A stretch of 64,000 bases of DNA from Bacteroidota bacterium (GTDB lineage Bacteria > Bacteroidota > Bacteroidia > B-17B0 > Aurantibacillaceae). A program made the translations under genes and the position numbers. The first letter of the stretch is position 1, and each line of letters starts with the position of its first letter. The notes under the pieces are model-generated. The model worked only from the letters and a program-made list of their open reading frames with translations, ran no database searches and was not told where the DNA came from. The stretch lies in NCBI GenBank assembly GCA_018267475.1, contig JAFDYI010000027.1, positions 1-64,000 on the forward strand, written 5' to 3'. Positions 50,515 through 58,965 of the stretch are shown one piece after another.

Positions 50515-51111
50515 TTATGAGGTCTTAGCTGTATTTTTCCAGCGAAATGTTTTTACCATATTTAAAATATCGGCGCGTAGGTAGTCTATCACTATTTTTA
50601 GAGAGTCTATATTAGGTGGGCAATTAAAATATAAGGAGCCGCGCAAAAAATGCTGTGTGCTATCGGTTACATAAAATTGTATAGATGAGGCGGCATTGCC
50701 AGAAATATCGTACAGCAAGCCATATACATGAGAGGAATCGTTTATTAAAACTTGCTCGTCCAGTCCGCTTGCCTTTACTTGGTGCTTTATTGCCAGCTCA
50801 CGCGCATCTTCCAAATGTTTGGCTAAGTCGTTATGCAATTCATCATAGCTTATATATAATTGCGCTTTGTATAGAGGGTAAAAAATATTAAGCCAACAAG
50901 GTTTGGCACTGGGGTTTTTGTCTTTTTCTACAAAAGAATACATGGGTGTTTGAAAAGAAAAAGGGCAGGCGCTGTCGTATTTTTTGTATTCTTTTTTTGG
51001 GAAATACAATCGGTAATAGGCGCGTGGCTTAGGTGCCGAAGCGCTTTCCTCATCGCCCATGCAAGCGCTCAGTACTAATACAAAAAAAAGAGATACACAA
51101 AGGCTGCGCAT
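50515..51111 (-). CDS. gldD: Gliding motility lipoprotein GldD
   Basis: 198 residues from the ATG at 51111, 7 bp after ssb. Lipoprotein signal MRSLCVSLFFVLVLSAC with the lipobox cysteine followed by MGDEE. The rest has the GldD pattern: PKPRAYYRLYFPKKEYKKYDSACPFSFQTPMYS, CWLNIFYPLYKAQLYISY, LINDSSHVYGLLYDISGNAASSIQFYVTDSTQHFLRGSLYF. GldD is required for gliding and T9SS function in Flavobacterium; its exact role is not resolved. In flavobacteria the order is ssb-gldE-gldD; here gldE is absent between ssb and gldD. Confidence 0.93.
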   Translation of the reverse strand: MRSLCVSLFFVLVLSACMGDEESASAPKPRAYYRLYFPKKEYKKYDSACPFSFQTPMYSFVEKDKNPSAKPCWLNIFYPLYKAQLYISYDELHNDLAKHLEDARELAIKHQVKASGLDEQVLINDSSHVYGLLYDISGNAASSIQFYVTDSTQHFLRGSLYFNCPPNIDSLKIVIDYLRADILNMVKTFRWKNTAKTS

Positions 51112-51118
51112 CGTACCG

Positions 51119-51523
51119 TTAAAAAGGGTGGTCATTGGGGAAAGGGTTGTTTGGCGCCGGCTCTGCACCGCCCGTTGAGGGGGTATTGTTTTCGCTACGG
51201 CGTATAAGTTGAAAAATTTCCCCTACAATATCGGTGGAGTAACGTTGTTGTCCTTCTTTATCCTGCCACTTGCGCGATTGTATTTTTCCTTCTAAATAAA
51301 TGGTGTAGCCTTTTTTTAAAATGCGTTCAGCACTTTCTGCAAGTCCGCGCCACAATACAATATTGTGCCACTCGGTTTGCTCTATGCGGTTGCCTTCTTT
51401 ATCTTTGTAATACTCGGTAGTAGCTAAGCTAAAAGCTGCTCGTACAACGCCCCCTTCCAAGCGACGAATTTCGGGGTCTTTACCCAAGTTGCCTACTAAA
51501 ATTACTTTGTTAATACCGGCCAT
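51119..51523 (-). CDS. ssb: Single-stranded DNA-binding protein
   Basis: 134 residues with the OB fold: MAGINKVILVGNLGKDPEIRRLEGGVVRAAFSLAT, TEWHNIVLWRGLAESAERILKKGYTIYLEGKIQSRKW. A short Gly/Asn/Pro-rich tail ends NPFPNDHPF, a variant of the acidic C-terminal tip that binds partner proteins, with only one acidic residue near the end. Starts 4 bp after the yqeY stop and precedes gldD by 7 bp. Essential for replication, repair and recombination. Confidence 0.95.
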   Translation of the reverse strand: MAGINKVILVGNLGKDPEIRRLEGGVVRAAFSLATTEYYKDKEGNRIEQTEWHNIVLWRGLAESAERILKKGYTIYLEGKIQSRKWQDKEGQQRYSTDIVGEIFQLIRRSENNTPSTGGAEPAPNNPFPNDHPF

Positions 51524-51527
51524 CGTG

Positions 51528-51971
51528 TTATGCGCTTAAAAGTTGTTTTACAATTTCAGAGATAGCCTTTCCATCTGCCTTTCCGGATAAAGCTTTGCTG
51601 GCAGCCCCCATTACTTTGCCCATGTCGGCGGCAGAGGTAGCCCCTACTTGAGCTATTACCTTTTGTACTTCCGCTTTTATCTCTTCGGCAGATAATGGTT
51701 TAGGCAAATAGCTTTCTATCACATCGGCTTGCTGAATTTCTACTTCAGCCAAATCAGCCCTATTTTGCTTATGGTATATATCGGCTGTTTCGCGGCGTTT
51801 TTTTACTTCTTTTTGTAATGCCTTGGTGGCGCTTTGTTCGCTAAGTCCTTCGGGTGATGTTTTTAGCAGCAGCACTACCGATTTCATAGCGCGCAAGGCT
51901 TCTAGTTTTTTGGCATCTTTTGCCAGCATAGCCGTTTTAATATCGGCGTTTATTTTCTCTTCTAATTCCAT
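51528..51971 (-). CDS. YqeY/GatB-like domain protein
   Basis: 147 residues from the ATG at 51971 (MELEEKINADIKTAMLAKDAKKLEALRAMKS). This is the YqeY family, related to the tail domain of GatB amidotransferase, and binds tRNA-like targets in related proteins; a role in charging or quality control is suggested but not proven. Conserved features: the first helical half with ATKALQKEVKKRRETADIYHKQNRADLAEVE, then ESYLPKPLSAEEIKAEV, and the end AADMGKVMGAASKALSGKADGKAISEIVKQLL. First gene of yqeY-ssb-gldD, with a -7 element 24 bp upstream. Confidence 0.93.
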   Translation of the reverse strand: MELEEKINADIKTAMLAKDAKKLEALRAMKSVVLLLKTSPEGLSEQSATKALQKEVKKRRETADIYHKQNRADLAEVEIQQADVIESYLPKPLSAEEIKAEVQKVIAQVGATSAADMGKVMGAASKALSGKADGKAISEIVKQLLSA

Positions 51972-51995
51972 AATTATTCTTTTTTTCTGAGAAAA

Positions 51996-52003
51996 CAAAT
52001 GTA
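51996..52003 (-). promoter_or_regulatory. -7 element for yqeY-ssb-gldD
   Basis: Reads TACATTTG on the minus strand, 24 bp before the ATG at 51971. Confidence 0.6.
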
Positions 52004-52120
52004 CTTGTTTTTTTTGAAAAACAGAGAGTGTAGTTTTAAACGTAGGGATATAAAAGAGCTATTAACAATTAACTATTCAATACTTGTTTTTTTTACTGCA
52101 AACAAAAAGGTTTTATGACG

Positions 52121-52128
52121 TACTTTTG
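52121..52128 (+). promoter_or_regulatory. -7 element for the coiled-coil membrane protein gene
   Basis: TACTTTTG on the plus strand, 8 bp before the ATG at 52137, so a leader of only a few bases is expected. Confidence 0.55.
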
Positions 52129-52136
52129 TGTAAAAA

Positions 52137-53060
52137 ATGGAATCAATCAATCAACCCGAAAAAGAAAAAAAAGAGCGCGGCGGTATAGCTTGGTGGCTGC
52201 TGGGCGCATCGGTAGTGGTTAATATCATATTAGCTTTTTTTCTAAACAGAGAAAAACAAATTCTAATTCAAAAAGAAGAAATTATTAAAACGGTTTATGT
52301 AGAACGCGATAACGTAAAAAGCGATTTAATGACCTTAAAAACCGATTTTGAGAATTTGCACACCAACAACAAGCAGTTGCAGGCGGATATAGAAGCTAAA
52401 AAAGCGCAGATAGACGAACTTTTGAAAGAAGCCGAAAAACACAAAGGCGATGCTTATATCATTGCGAAATTAAAAAAAGAAACACAAACGCTTAGGCTTA
52501 TTATGCAAGGCTATGTGCACACCATCGATTCATTAAACACATTAAATAAAAAGTTGATAGTAGAAAAAAACGAAGTGATTAAAAAATTAGATGAAGAAAA
52601 AGGAAAAACATCGCAATTAAATAAAGATAAAGAAACGATGCAAAGCACTATTGATAAGGCTTCTGCTATTTCTTGCTTTGCCATTACGGCGCAAGGCATT
52701 GATATAAAAAAGAATAAAAAACAAAGCGTTACCAGCAAAGCAAAAAAAACCAATGCGATACGAGTAAGCTATTCGCTGGGAGAAAACAAAATAGCTAAGC
52801 CCGGCAGCAGAGATATTTATGTACGCATTATGACACCCGATGGAAAAGAAATGGCAAAAGGCTATGATGATAACTATAAATTTAAGTTTAACGGGTCTAA
52901 CGGTTATTATGCGGGAAAAACAACCCTTGACTATTCTAATAAAGAAATAGGGGCTACTACTATGTGCGAGGGAGACGGAGATTTTTTACCAGGAAAATAT
53001 ATTATTGAAATAACTTGCGACGGCATGGTAGTAGGGCAAAGCAGCCTTACCTTGCATTAA
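52137..53060 (+). CDS. Membrane-anchored coiled-coil protein of unknown function
   Basis: 307 residues. A short charged N-terminus (NQPEKEKKERGG) is followed by one membrane helix (about 18-38, IAWWLLGASVVVNIILAFFL) and a long coiled coil (about 45-180) rich in Lys, Glu and Leu. A C-terminal beta domain (about 180-307: FAITAQGIDIKK, RVSYSLGENKIAKPGSRDIYVRIMTPDGKEMA, GKYIIEITCDGMVVGQSSLTLH) looks like an immunoglobulin-like fold. I recognise it as a type found in other Bacteroidota but know no function. Its stop overlaps the stop of the opposing nucleotidyltransferase gene by 3 bp. Confidence 0.8.
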   Translation: MESINQPEKEKKERGGIAWWLLGASVVVNIILAFFLNREKQILIQKEEIIKTVYVERDNVKSDLMTLKTDFENLHTNNKQLQADIEAKKAQIDELLKEAEKHKGDAYIIAKLKKETQTLRLIMQGYVHTIDSLNTLNKKLIVEKNEVIKKLDEEKGKTSQLNKDKETMQSTIDKASAISCFAITAQGIDIKKNKKQSVTSKAKKTNAIRVSYSLGENKIAKPGSRDIYVRIMTPDGKEMAKGYDDNYKFKFNGSNGYYAGKTTLDYSNKEIGATTMCEGDGDFLPGKYIIEITCDGMVVGQSSLTLH

Positions 53061-54217
53061 GCGGTTTCAAAAATTTCTGAAAATATATTTTTATCTATAT
53101 CGGTAAAAGAGATGTTGCGGCGTTGCATTACACGCTCGGCTACTTCAATAGCTTTATCCAACTTGTATATTTCTTGCTTTTCCGCCCCCCCCCATGTAAA
53201 AGAGGGTACATGAGTGGCGGGAAACCCTTCTCCAAAAATGTTGGCGCTTACGCCTACTACCGTGCCGGTATTGAGCATGGTATTGATGCCTGTTTTGCTA
53301 TGGTCGCCCATGATGAGCCCACAAAACTGCAAACCGGTAGGTATTGGTTTTTTTTGAGCGTAGTTATAGGCTTTTACTTCCGCATAATTATTTTTTAAGT
53401 TAGAATTATTGGTGTCGGCCCCCAAGTTGCACCACTCGCCTAATACCGAATTACCTAGAAAACCATCGTGCCCTTTATTGCTATATCCAAAAATAACCGA
53501 ATTATTTATTTCGCCTCCTACTTTACTGTATGGGCCAATGCTGGTGGCTCCATATATTTTAGCTCCCATTTTTATTTCGGCGTGTTCGCCTAAGTACAAA
53601 CTCCCACGCAGCAACACCCCCTCCATTACTACAGCATCTTTATCAATATATACAAAGCCACCCATAGGGTTTATAGTAGCACATTCTACATAGGCGCCTT
53701 TTTCTATAAAAACGGTTCCTTTACCTACTATACGATTGCTTCTAGAAATTGGTTTTGATTTTCTTTTTGCAGTAAGTAAAGAAGCGTCTATGTTTAATTG
53801 GTTGGCGTTGTTTGTAAAAATGTCCCAAGGGTATTGTATAAGAGTAGGCTGGTGCAAACACTGTATTTTTGTAAATTTTTTGTATTGTTCGGGGCTTTCT
53901 TTATTACCGGCATAAGCTAAAAGAGTATGCTTATGATACAAAGCTTGAGCCGGCTTTAATGCTCTTAACTCTTTAAATATATGAGGGTTGGGCAACAGCC
54001 TTCCGTTAATGAAAAGGGTGGGGTGTTGCTCCTTTATATATAAGGGAAATTTTTGTGATAAATAGCTTTGTGTCAAATAAGAAAAAGGGGCAGAAAAAAA
54101 AAGCTCCCATTTTTGTTTTATGGTAAGAACGCCTACGCGTATTTCGGCACAGGGGCGTGTAAATGTAAGTGGAAGCAAATCGTGCCAAGAAGCATCATCA
54201 AATAAAACATAATTCAT
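53057..54217 (-). CDS. GlmU-like sugar nucleotidyltransferase / left-handed beta-helix protein
   Basis: 386 residues from the ATG at 54217 (MNYVLFDDASWHDLLPLTFTRPCAEIRVGVLTI); the frame is open to 54256. The N-terminal half is the degenerate nucleotidyltransferase-like domain common in Bacteroidota GlmU family proteins; the pyrophosphorylase signature is not obvious. The C-terminal half (about 195-340) is a hexapeptide-repeat left-handed beta helix (VFIEKGAYVECATINPMGGFVYIDKDAVVMEGVLLRGSLYLGEHAEIKMGAKIYGATSIGPYSKVGG), typical of acyltransferases. A G9 tract within PSFTWGGAEK (53185-53193) makes the last third of a hundred residues sensitive to slippage. Acyl or nucleotidyl substrate unknown. 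A near-consensus -7 (TACCTTTA) sits just upstream. Confidence 0.85.
   Translation of the reverse strand: MNYVLFDDASWHDLLPLTFTRPCAEIRVGVLTIKQKWELFFSAPFSYLTQSYLSQKFPLYIKEQHPTLFINGRLLPNPHIFKELRALKPAQALYHKHTLLAYAGNKESPEQYKKFTKIQCLHQPTLIQYPWDIFTNNANQLNIDASLLTAKRKSKPISRSNRIVGKGTVFIEKGAYVECATINPMGGFVYIDKDAVVMEGVLLRGSLYLGEHAEIKMGAKIYGATSIGPYSKVGGEINNSVIFGYSNKGHDGFLGNSVLGEWCNLGADTNNSNLKNNYAEVKAYNYAQKKPIPTGLQFCGLIMGDHSKTGINTMLNTGTVVGVSANIFGEGFPATHVPSFTWGGAEKQEIYKLDKAIEVAERVMQRRNISFTDIDKNIFSEIFETA
53185..53193 (-). repeat. G9 homopolymer tract in the GlmU-like coding sequence
   Basis: Nine C on the plus strand, read as nine G in the gene (TGG GGG GGG GCG, encoding Trp-Gly-Gly-Ala). It is the longest G/C homopolymer I found in the window. 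Confidence 0.9.
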
Positions 54218-54265
54218 AGCGTAAAGGTAGGAATTAAAAACATACCGTGTATGCAATCACTGCAT

Positions 54266-55297
54266 TCAGTCCGTTCTATTTTTTGAATACAATTCCCAAT
54301 CCCAAGCCGTTTTCATCATAGAGTTGATATCGTGTTTGCAGCTCCACCCTAATAGATTAAATGCTTTTGAACTGTTGGAATATACCGCTATTACGTCGCC
54401 TGGGCGACGTGCGCCTATTTTGTAATTTAATTTTTTTCCGGATACTTTTTCAAAGGCTGCAATGGCTTCTAATACCGAAACGCCCGCACCTGTTCCTAAA
54501 TTAAAAGGTTCGAAGTTGGAGGTGTTTTTTTTATCTAATAAATAATGTACAGCCAACACGTGTGCTTGGGCAATATCGCTTACATGAATGTAGTCGCGTA
54601 TGCAGGTGCCATCGCGGGTGGGGTAATCGTTTCCAAAAACGGTGAGGTTGTATTTTCCTATAGCCGTTCCCGTAATGAGGGGCACTAAGTTGTTGGGCTT
54701 GTTTAATGCCCATTCTCCTATTTTAGCGGAGTGGTGCGCGCCTACAGGGTTGAAGTAGCGTAGGGCAACGGCATTAAAAGCAGGGTGTTGTTTGCAAACG
54801 TGTTGCAATAAGGTTTCGCCAATTTGTTTGGTATGCGCGTAAGGCGATTCTGCTTGGGGGATAGGGGTGTTCTCATCTACCGGTAGCTTTTCTACATTGC
54901 CATATACCGAGCAAGAAGATGAAAAAATGAAGTTAGCCACGCCATATTGGTTACACAAAGAAATCATATTTATTAATGACTCCATGTTGTTATGATAGTA
55001 CTTGAGGGGTTGCTCTACCGATTCGCCTACAGCTTTAAAGGCTGCAAAATGAATAAGGCTATCAATGCGGTTTTCTAAAAAAATACGCTCCGCCTTTTTT
55101 TTATCGCACAAATTGATTTCGTATTGTTTTATTTTTTTTCCGGTAATCTCTTCTATTTGTGTGTAGGCGCGTGGCGACGAATTAAAAAAAGCATCGGCCG
55201 AAATTACTTCGTATTTGTTGGTATTTAGTAATTCTATAATAGTGTGCGAGCCTATATAGCCTGCGCCACCCGTAACTAATACCGTTTTTTTATCCAT
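54266..55297 (-). CDS. galE: UDP-glucose 4-epimerase
   Basis: 343 residues, short-chain dehydrogenase/epimerase. NAD-binding GGAGYIGSHT (10-19), the second motif with HFAAFKAVGESVEQPLKYY, catalytic Y153 and K157 (SPYAHTKQIGE), preceded by the Ser-rich SSSCSVYG. Later blocks LRYFNPVGAH, GIYGxDYPTRDGTCIRDYIHVSDIAQAH (here VFGNDYPTRDGT) and GARRPGDVIAVYSNSSKA match GalE. It interconverts UDP-glucose and UDP-galactose for Leloir catabolism and glycan precursors. Its start overlaps the end of the DUF4199 gene by 8 bp; the GlmU-like gene start is 48 bp downstream of its stop. Confidence 0.95.
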   Translation of the reverse strand: MDKKTVLVTGGAGYIGSHTIIELLNTNKYEVISADAFFNSSPRAYTQIEEITGKKIKQYEINLCDKKKAERIFLENRIDSLIHFAAFKAVGESVEQPLKYYHNNMESLINMISLCNQYGVANFIFSSSCSVYGNVEKLPVDENTPIPQAESPYAHTKQIGETLLQHVCKQHPAFNAVALRYFNPVGAHHSAKIGEWALNKPNNLVPLITGTAIGKYNLTVFGNDYPTRDGTCIRDYIHVSDIAQAHVLAVHYLLDKKNTSNFEPFNLGTGAGVSVLEAIAAFEKVSGKKLNYKIGARRPGDVIAVYSNSSKAFNLLGWSCKHDINSMMKTAWDWELYSKNRTD

Positions 55298-55811
55298 GCG
55301 TATTTCTTTTTAAAAGAAGAGCTGAAATTAAAGAAGCAAACATACCGTAAAAAACGTTTTTAAATACTACGGCGGTTATTTCTTTAAACACCGTAACCTC
55401 ATGCACATCTCTATCTATTTCGGCTGGTATTTGTGCTTCTGTTATTTTTATTTTTCCGGAAGCTATTTGGGCTTTTAGCGCTTGCGGCCCTACGTTTTGT
55501 ATATACTGAATTTTATATTCTTTAAAAGATACTTCGAAAAACACTATTTGAAAAATGAGTAATAGCAGAGTAACGAATACCACAAATTTTAATCCCTCTT
55601 TTAACGCACTTTTACCGGATATTATGCCGCCATAGGTGCTTTGCCGTTGCCACCATATAATGCCAAACACAAAAGGCAGCATACATAAAACGCCCAATAA
55701 ATAAGCGTGAGTAATATATTTAGCCCCGGTGCCATAAAATGCTACACACACACCGGTTGCAAACAAAAGGGTATATATAAGTGCCGCTATAATGGTTTTT
55801 TTGTTTATCAT
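55290..55811 (-). CDS. DUF4199 family membrane protein
   Basis: 173 residues with about four membrane helices: 8-28, 35-53, 75-95 and one near the C-terminus (about 148-167). Between the third and fourth is a soluble stretch (about 95-145). The pattern (GVLCMLPFVFGIIWWQRQ, GGIISGKSALKEGLKFVVFVTLLLLIFQIVF, FKEITAVVFKNVFYGMFASLISALLLKRN) is that of DUF4199, common in Bacteroidota and of unknown function. It lies between the DEAD-box helicase gene and galE, overlapping galE by 8 bp and starting 14 bp after the helicase stop. Confidence 0.88.
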   Translation of the reverse strand: MINKKTIIAALIYTLLFATGVCVAFYGTGAKYITHAYLLGVLCMLPFVFGIIWWQRQSTYGGIISGKSALKEGLKFVVFVTLLLLIFQIVFFEVSFKEYKIQYIQNVGPQALKAQIASGKIKITEAQIPAEIDRDVHEVTVFKEITAVVFKNVFYGMFASLISALLLKRNTHG

Positions 55812-55825
55812 AGCATTTTATAGAA

Positions 55826-57595
55826 TTAGTCGTTGTAGCTGCGTTTGCTGCGTGGTCTTCCGTTATGCGAGCCTTTTTTATCAAACGTTTTTTTAAATTT
55901 ATTAGGTCTTTCAAAACCACCACCGCCGTTTCTACCTTTATTAAAAGTGCCGCCTCCGTTGTGTTTTCCTGAGTATCCGGCGCTTCTGCTTTTCCCGTCT
56001 TCGTTTTGTCGGTTCGACGAGGTTTCTATTTTTACGGTGCGCTCATTAAAACGCAGTTCTTTTTCATTTACATTTAAGAAGGCTTGCACATCTTTAGTTT
56101 CTACTTCAAAAAACGAAAAACTTTTTTTCACATCCACATTAAATATGTGCAGGTTGCTTACTCCTGATATGTCGGACAGGTAATCTTTCAAAAATTTCCA
56201 ATGCAGGCCGTCAAGCTCTCCTAGGTTTACAAAGAAACGCGCCATTTTTACCGAACGGTTTTTTTGATTTAGGTCAGGGGCTTGTTGGTAGTATTCTAAA
56301 AAACGATTAAACTCTTCCGAAACGAAACGTTTTATCAAATCTTCTTTGCTAAGATCTTGCAACTGTTCGTATATTTTAGGAAGATAGGTTGCTATTTCAG
56401 CTTCGTTTACTTGGGTGTTTTTTACTTTGTCGGCTACATGAAACAATTGTTTTTCGCACACTTCTACGCCGGTAGGAACGGTGCCTTGTCGGAATTTTTT
56501 ATTGATTATTTTTTCTATATCTTTTATTTTATACAAATCTTTGCTGGTAACAAAAGCAATGCTTACCCCTGTTTTTCCGGCGCGTGCTGTACGCCCGCTT
56601 CGGTGTGTGTAGTTCTCTACGTCTTCGGGTAAGCTGTAGTTGATAACATGAGTAACGTCTTTTACATCAATACCACGTGCTGCCACATCGGTAGCTACTA
56701 ACATTTGTAAATTTTTATTACGGTAGCGTTTCATTACAAAGTCGCGTTGTGCTTGCGATAAATCGCCATGCAGTGAATCGGCGTTATATCCGTCTTTTAT
56801 CAATAAATCGGCCACTTCTTGTGTTTCGGCGCGGGTACGACAAAAAATAACACCGTATATATCGGGGTTAAAATCCATTATTCGTTTTAGCACCGCATAC
56901 TTATCTCTGCTTTGTACTACGTAGTACACGTGTTCAATGTTAGCAGCTCCTTCATTTTTTTTGCCTATGCTGATTTCTTTTGGCTGACTCATGTAGGAGG
57001 TGGCAATACGGGCTACTTCTTTGGGCATGGTGGCAGAAAACAGCCATACGTTTTTTTCGGTAGGTGTTTTTTCTAAAATCTCATCTATACTGTCTTTAAA
57101 GCCCATGTTCAGCATTTCATCAGCTTCATCTAACACAACTACCTGTACGTTTTTTAAATCTATTACTTTACGTTTTATCAAATCTTTTAATCGCCCCGGA
57201 GTAGCTGCTATGATGTTGGGTGTACTTTGCTTAATGTTTTTTATTTGTCCTTCTATACTGGCGCCGCCATATACTTCTACAATTTTTATTTGCGGCATGT
57301 ATTTGGCAAACTTTTTTAGGTCGGCGCCTATTTGCACACAAAGCTCGCGGGTAGGTGCTAGTATCAAGGCTTGCGTATGTTTTTCTGAAAAATTGAGCGA
57401 AGATAGTAAGGGCAGGCCAAAGGCAGCTGTTTTGCCGGTGCCGGTTTGGGCTAGGGCTACTAAATCGGTTTTGTGCGCTTGTAGTAAGGGAATGGTTTCG
57501 CTTTGTACAGGGGTTGCTTCGGTAAAATTAAGGTCTTTTAAGGCTTTTAATAATTTTTCGGGTAAAGCTAGTTCTTCAAATGTTTTTTGTATCAT
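55826..57595 (-). CDS. DEAD-box RNA helicase (DeaD/CsdA-like) with RNA-binding and RGG-like tail
   Basis: 589 residues. The helicase core has the Q motif with FEELALPEKLLKALKDLNFTEATPVQ, motif I AQTGTGKT, motif Ia PTRELC, motif II DEAD, motif III SAT and motif VI HRSGRTARAG. It is followed by a DbpA-type RNA-binding domain (about 455-530: VKMARFFVNLGELDGLHWKFLKDYLSDISGV). The tail (about 545-589) is Gly/Arg/Lys/Asn-rich with RGG-like patches. Such helicases help ribosome assembly and mRNA turnover, often cold-induced. The first gene of a probable helicase-DUF4199-galE unit, with a -7 element 17 bp upstream. Divergent from prfA. Confidence 0.94.
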   Translation of the reverse strand: MIQKTFEELALPEKLLKALKDLNFTEATPVQSETIPLLQAHKTDLVALAQTGTGKTAAFGLPLLSSLNFSEKHTQALILAPTRELCVQIGADLKKFAKYMPQIKIVEVYGGASIEGQIKNIKQSTPNIIAATPGRLKDLIKRKVIDLKNVQVVVLDEADEMLNMGFKDSIDEILEKTPTEKNVWLFSATMPKEVARIATSYMSQPKEISIGKKNEGAANIEHVYYVVQSRDKYAVLKRIMDFNPDIYGVIFCRTRAETQEVADLLIKDGYNADSLHGDLSQAQRDFVMKRYRNKNLQMLVATDVAARGIDVKDVTHVINYSLPEDVENYTHRSGRTARAGKTGVSIAFVTSKDLYKIKDIEKIINKKFRQGTVPTGVEVCEKQLFHVADKVKNTQVNEAEIATYLPKIYEQLQDLSKEDLIKRFVSEEFNRFLEYYQQAPDLNQKNRSVKMARFFVNLGELDGLHWKFLKDYLSDISGVSNLHIFNVDVKKSFSFFEVETKDVQAFLNVNEKELRFNERTVKIETSSNRQNEDGKSRSAGYSGKHNGGGTFNKGRNGGGGFERPNKFKKTFDKKGSHNGRPRSKRSYND

Positions 57596-57612
57596 CTATT
57601 TTAATTAAGCGG

Positions 57613-57620
57613 CAAAGGTA
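57613..57620 (-). promoter_or_regulatory. -7 element for the DEAD-box helicase
   Basis: Reads TACCTTTG on the minus strand, 17 bp before the ATG at 57595. Confidence 0.6.
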
Positions 57621-57796
57621 GCAAAAACAAATGATACGCAAGGCTTTATATAAAAACACTCGCTCTTTTGTGCATTTGTATTCATAAAAATAAAAATCAG
57701 GATAGGGCTAGCAAACGTAAAATAACATAAAAATGGAATACAACAGCCATAAACCAACATCGCGCTAAATGTTTCGGAAAGGAAGTATTTTTTTTA

Positions 57797-57832
57797 AGTA
57801 ATGCTATTTTTTTGGTAGTAGTGCTATTTTTT
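57797..57832 (+). repeat. Direct repeat pair upstream of prfA
   Basis: Two copies of AGTARTGCTATTTTTT at 57797-57812 and 57817-57832, repeated with a 20-bp period (two helical turns). They lie 19-54 bp upstream of the predicted prfA -7 element, a position suited to an activator. Confidence 0.45.
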
Positions 57833-57850
57833 GAATCCGTTGTAAATGTG

Positions 57851-57858
57851 TATTTTCG
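57851..57858 (+). promoter_or_regulatory. Probable -7 element for prfA
   Basis: TATTTTCG, one mismatch from TAnnTTTG, 21 bp before the prfA ATG at 57880. Confidence 0.4.
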
Positions 57859-57879
57859 CACGAAAATTAAAGTATAAAA

Positions 57880-58956
57880 ATGATAGAAAAATTAGCTTCT
57901 CTTAAGCAACGATATATAGATGTAGAGCAAAAACTGGCCGATCCTGCCGTTATTGCCGATATGAAACAATTTAAAAAATTAAATATAGAGTACCGCCAGT
58001 TAGAGCCCATTGTAAAAGCGTTTGATTCGTACAAAAAAATAACAGAAAACATTAACTCAGCTAACGAAATTTTAAAAACCGAAAAAGACAAAGATTTTTT
58101 GGATATGGCAAAAGCCGAATTAGAAGAAAACCGCATAGCAGAGCAAAAGTTGGCCGAGGAAATACGCATCATGCTGATACCTAAAGACCCCGAAGACAGT
58201 AAAAATTGCGTGATGGAGCTGCGCGCCGGCACCGGAGGCGATGAAGCCAGTATTTTTGTAGGCGATTTATACGAAATGTACCGGCGCTATTTTGAAAACA
58301 AACATTTTAAAGCCGAAGTGGTAGATAGCAGCCCCGGCACCATGGGAGGCTATAAAGAAATTGTGTTTAACGTAAGCGGCGAAAATGCTTATGGCATCTT
58401 AAAATTTGAAAGTGGTGTGCACCGCGTGCAGCGCGTGCCTGCTACCGAAACCCAAGGGCGCGTACATACCTCTGCCGCTACTGTAGCGGTATTGCCCGAA
58501 GCCGATGAGTTTGATGTGGAAATACGCGAAGCCGATATCAGCATGCAAACGGCACGAAGCGGAGGGGCCGGCGGACAAAACGTAAACAAAGTAGAAAGTA
58601 AAGTGATACTTACCCACAACCCTACGGGCATTGTGGTTATGTGCCAAACCGAACGCAGTCAGTTAGGAAACCGAGAAAAAGCCATGACCATGCTACGCAA
58701 CAAAATTTATGATATGGAGTATCAAAAACGCATGGATGAGGTAACCAAAAAAAGAAAAACAATGGTAAGCACCGGCGATCGATCTGCTAAAATACGCACT
58801 TACAACTATCCGCAAAATCGCATTACCGACCACCGCATAAATCTTACTTTGTACAACCTTACCGAGTTTACCAATGGCGATATACAAGAGATGATTGATG
58901 CTTTGCAATTTGCTGAAAACGCCGAAAAAATGAAAGACGGGGGCATCTTAACTTAA
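57880..58956 (+). CDS. prfA: Peptide chain release factor 1
   Basis: 358 residues. Reads UAA and UAG stop codons and triggers peptide release. It carries the RF1 tripeptide PAT (187-189 in [15 protein letters not shown]), not the RF2 SPF, and the catalytic GGQ at 231-233 ([13 protein letters not shown]). The N-terminal helical domain (about 1-100) and the C-terminal part ([24 protein letters not shown]) are complete. Length is normal. The fRMsr gene follows after 9 bp and is probably co-transcribed. Confidence 0.97.
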   Translation: MIEKLASLKQRYIDVEQKLADPAVIADMKQFKKLNIEYRQLEPIVKAFDSYKKITENINSANEILKTEKDKDFLDMAKAELEENRIAEQKLAEEIRIMLIPKDPEDSKNCVMELRAGTGGDEASIFVGDLYEMYRRYFENKHFKAEVVDSSPGTMGGYKEIVFNVSGENAYGILKFESGVHRVQRVPATETQGRVHTSAATVAVLPEADEFDVEIREADISMQTARSGGAGGQNVNKVESKVILTHNPTGIVVMCQTERSQLGNREKAMTMLRNKIYDMEYQKRMDEVTKKRKTMVSTGDRSAKIRTYNYPQNRITDHRINLTLYNLTEFTNGDIQEMIDALQFAENAEKMKDGGILT

Positions 58957-58965
58957 AATGGTTAC

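Noticed and set aside
57596-57879. tRNA or small RNA gene in the helicase-prfA gap
   Set aside because: No cloverleaf or strong stem found; only the two promoter elements and the direct repeat pair are visible.
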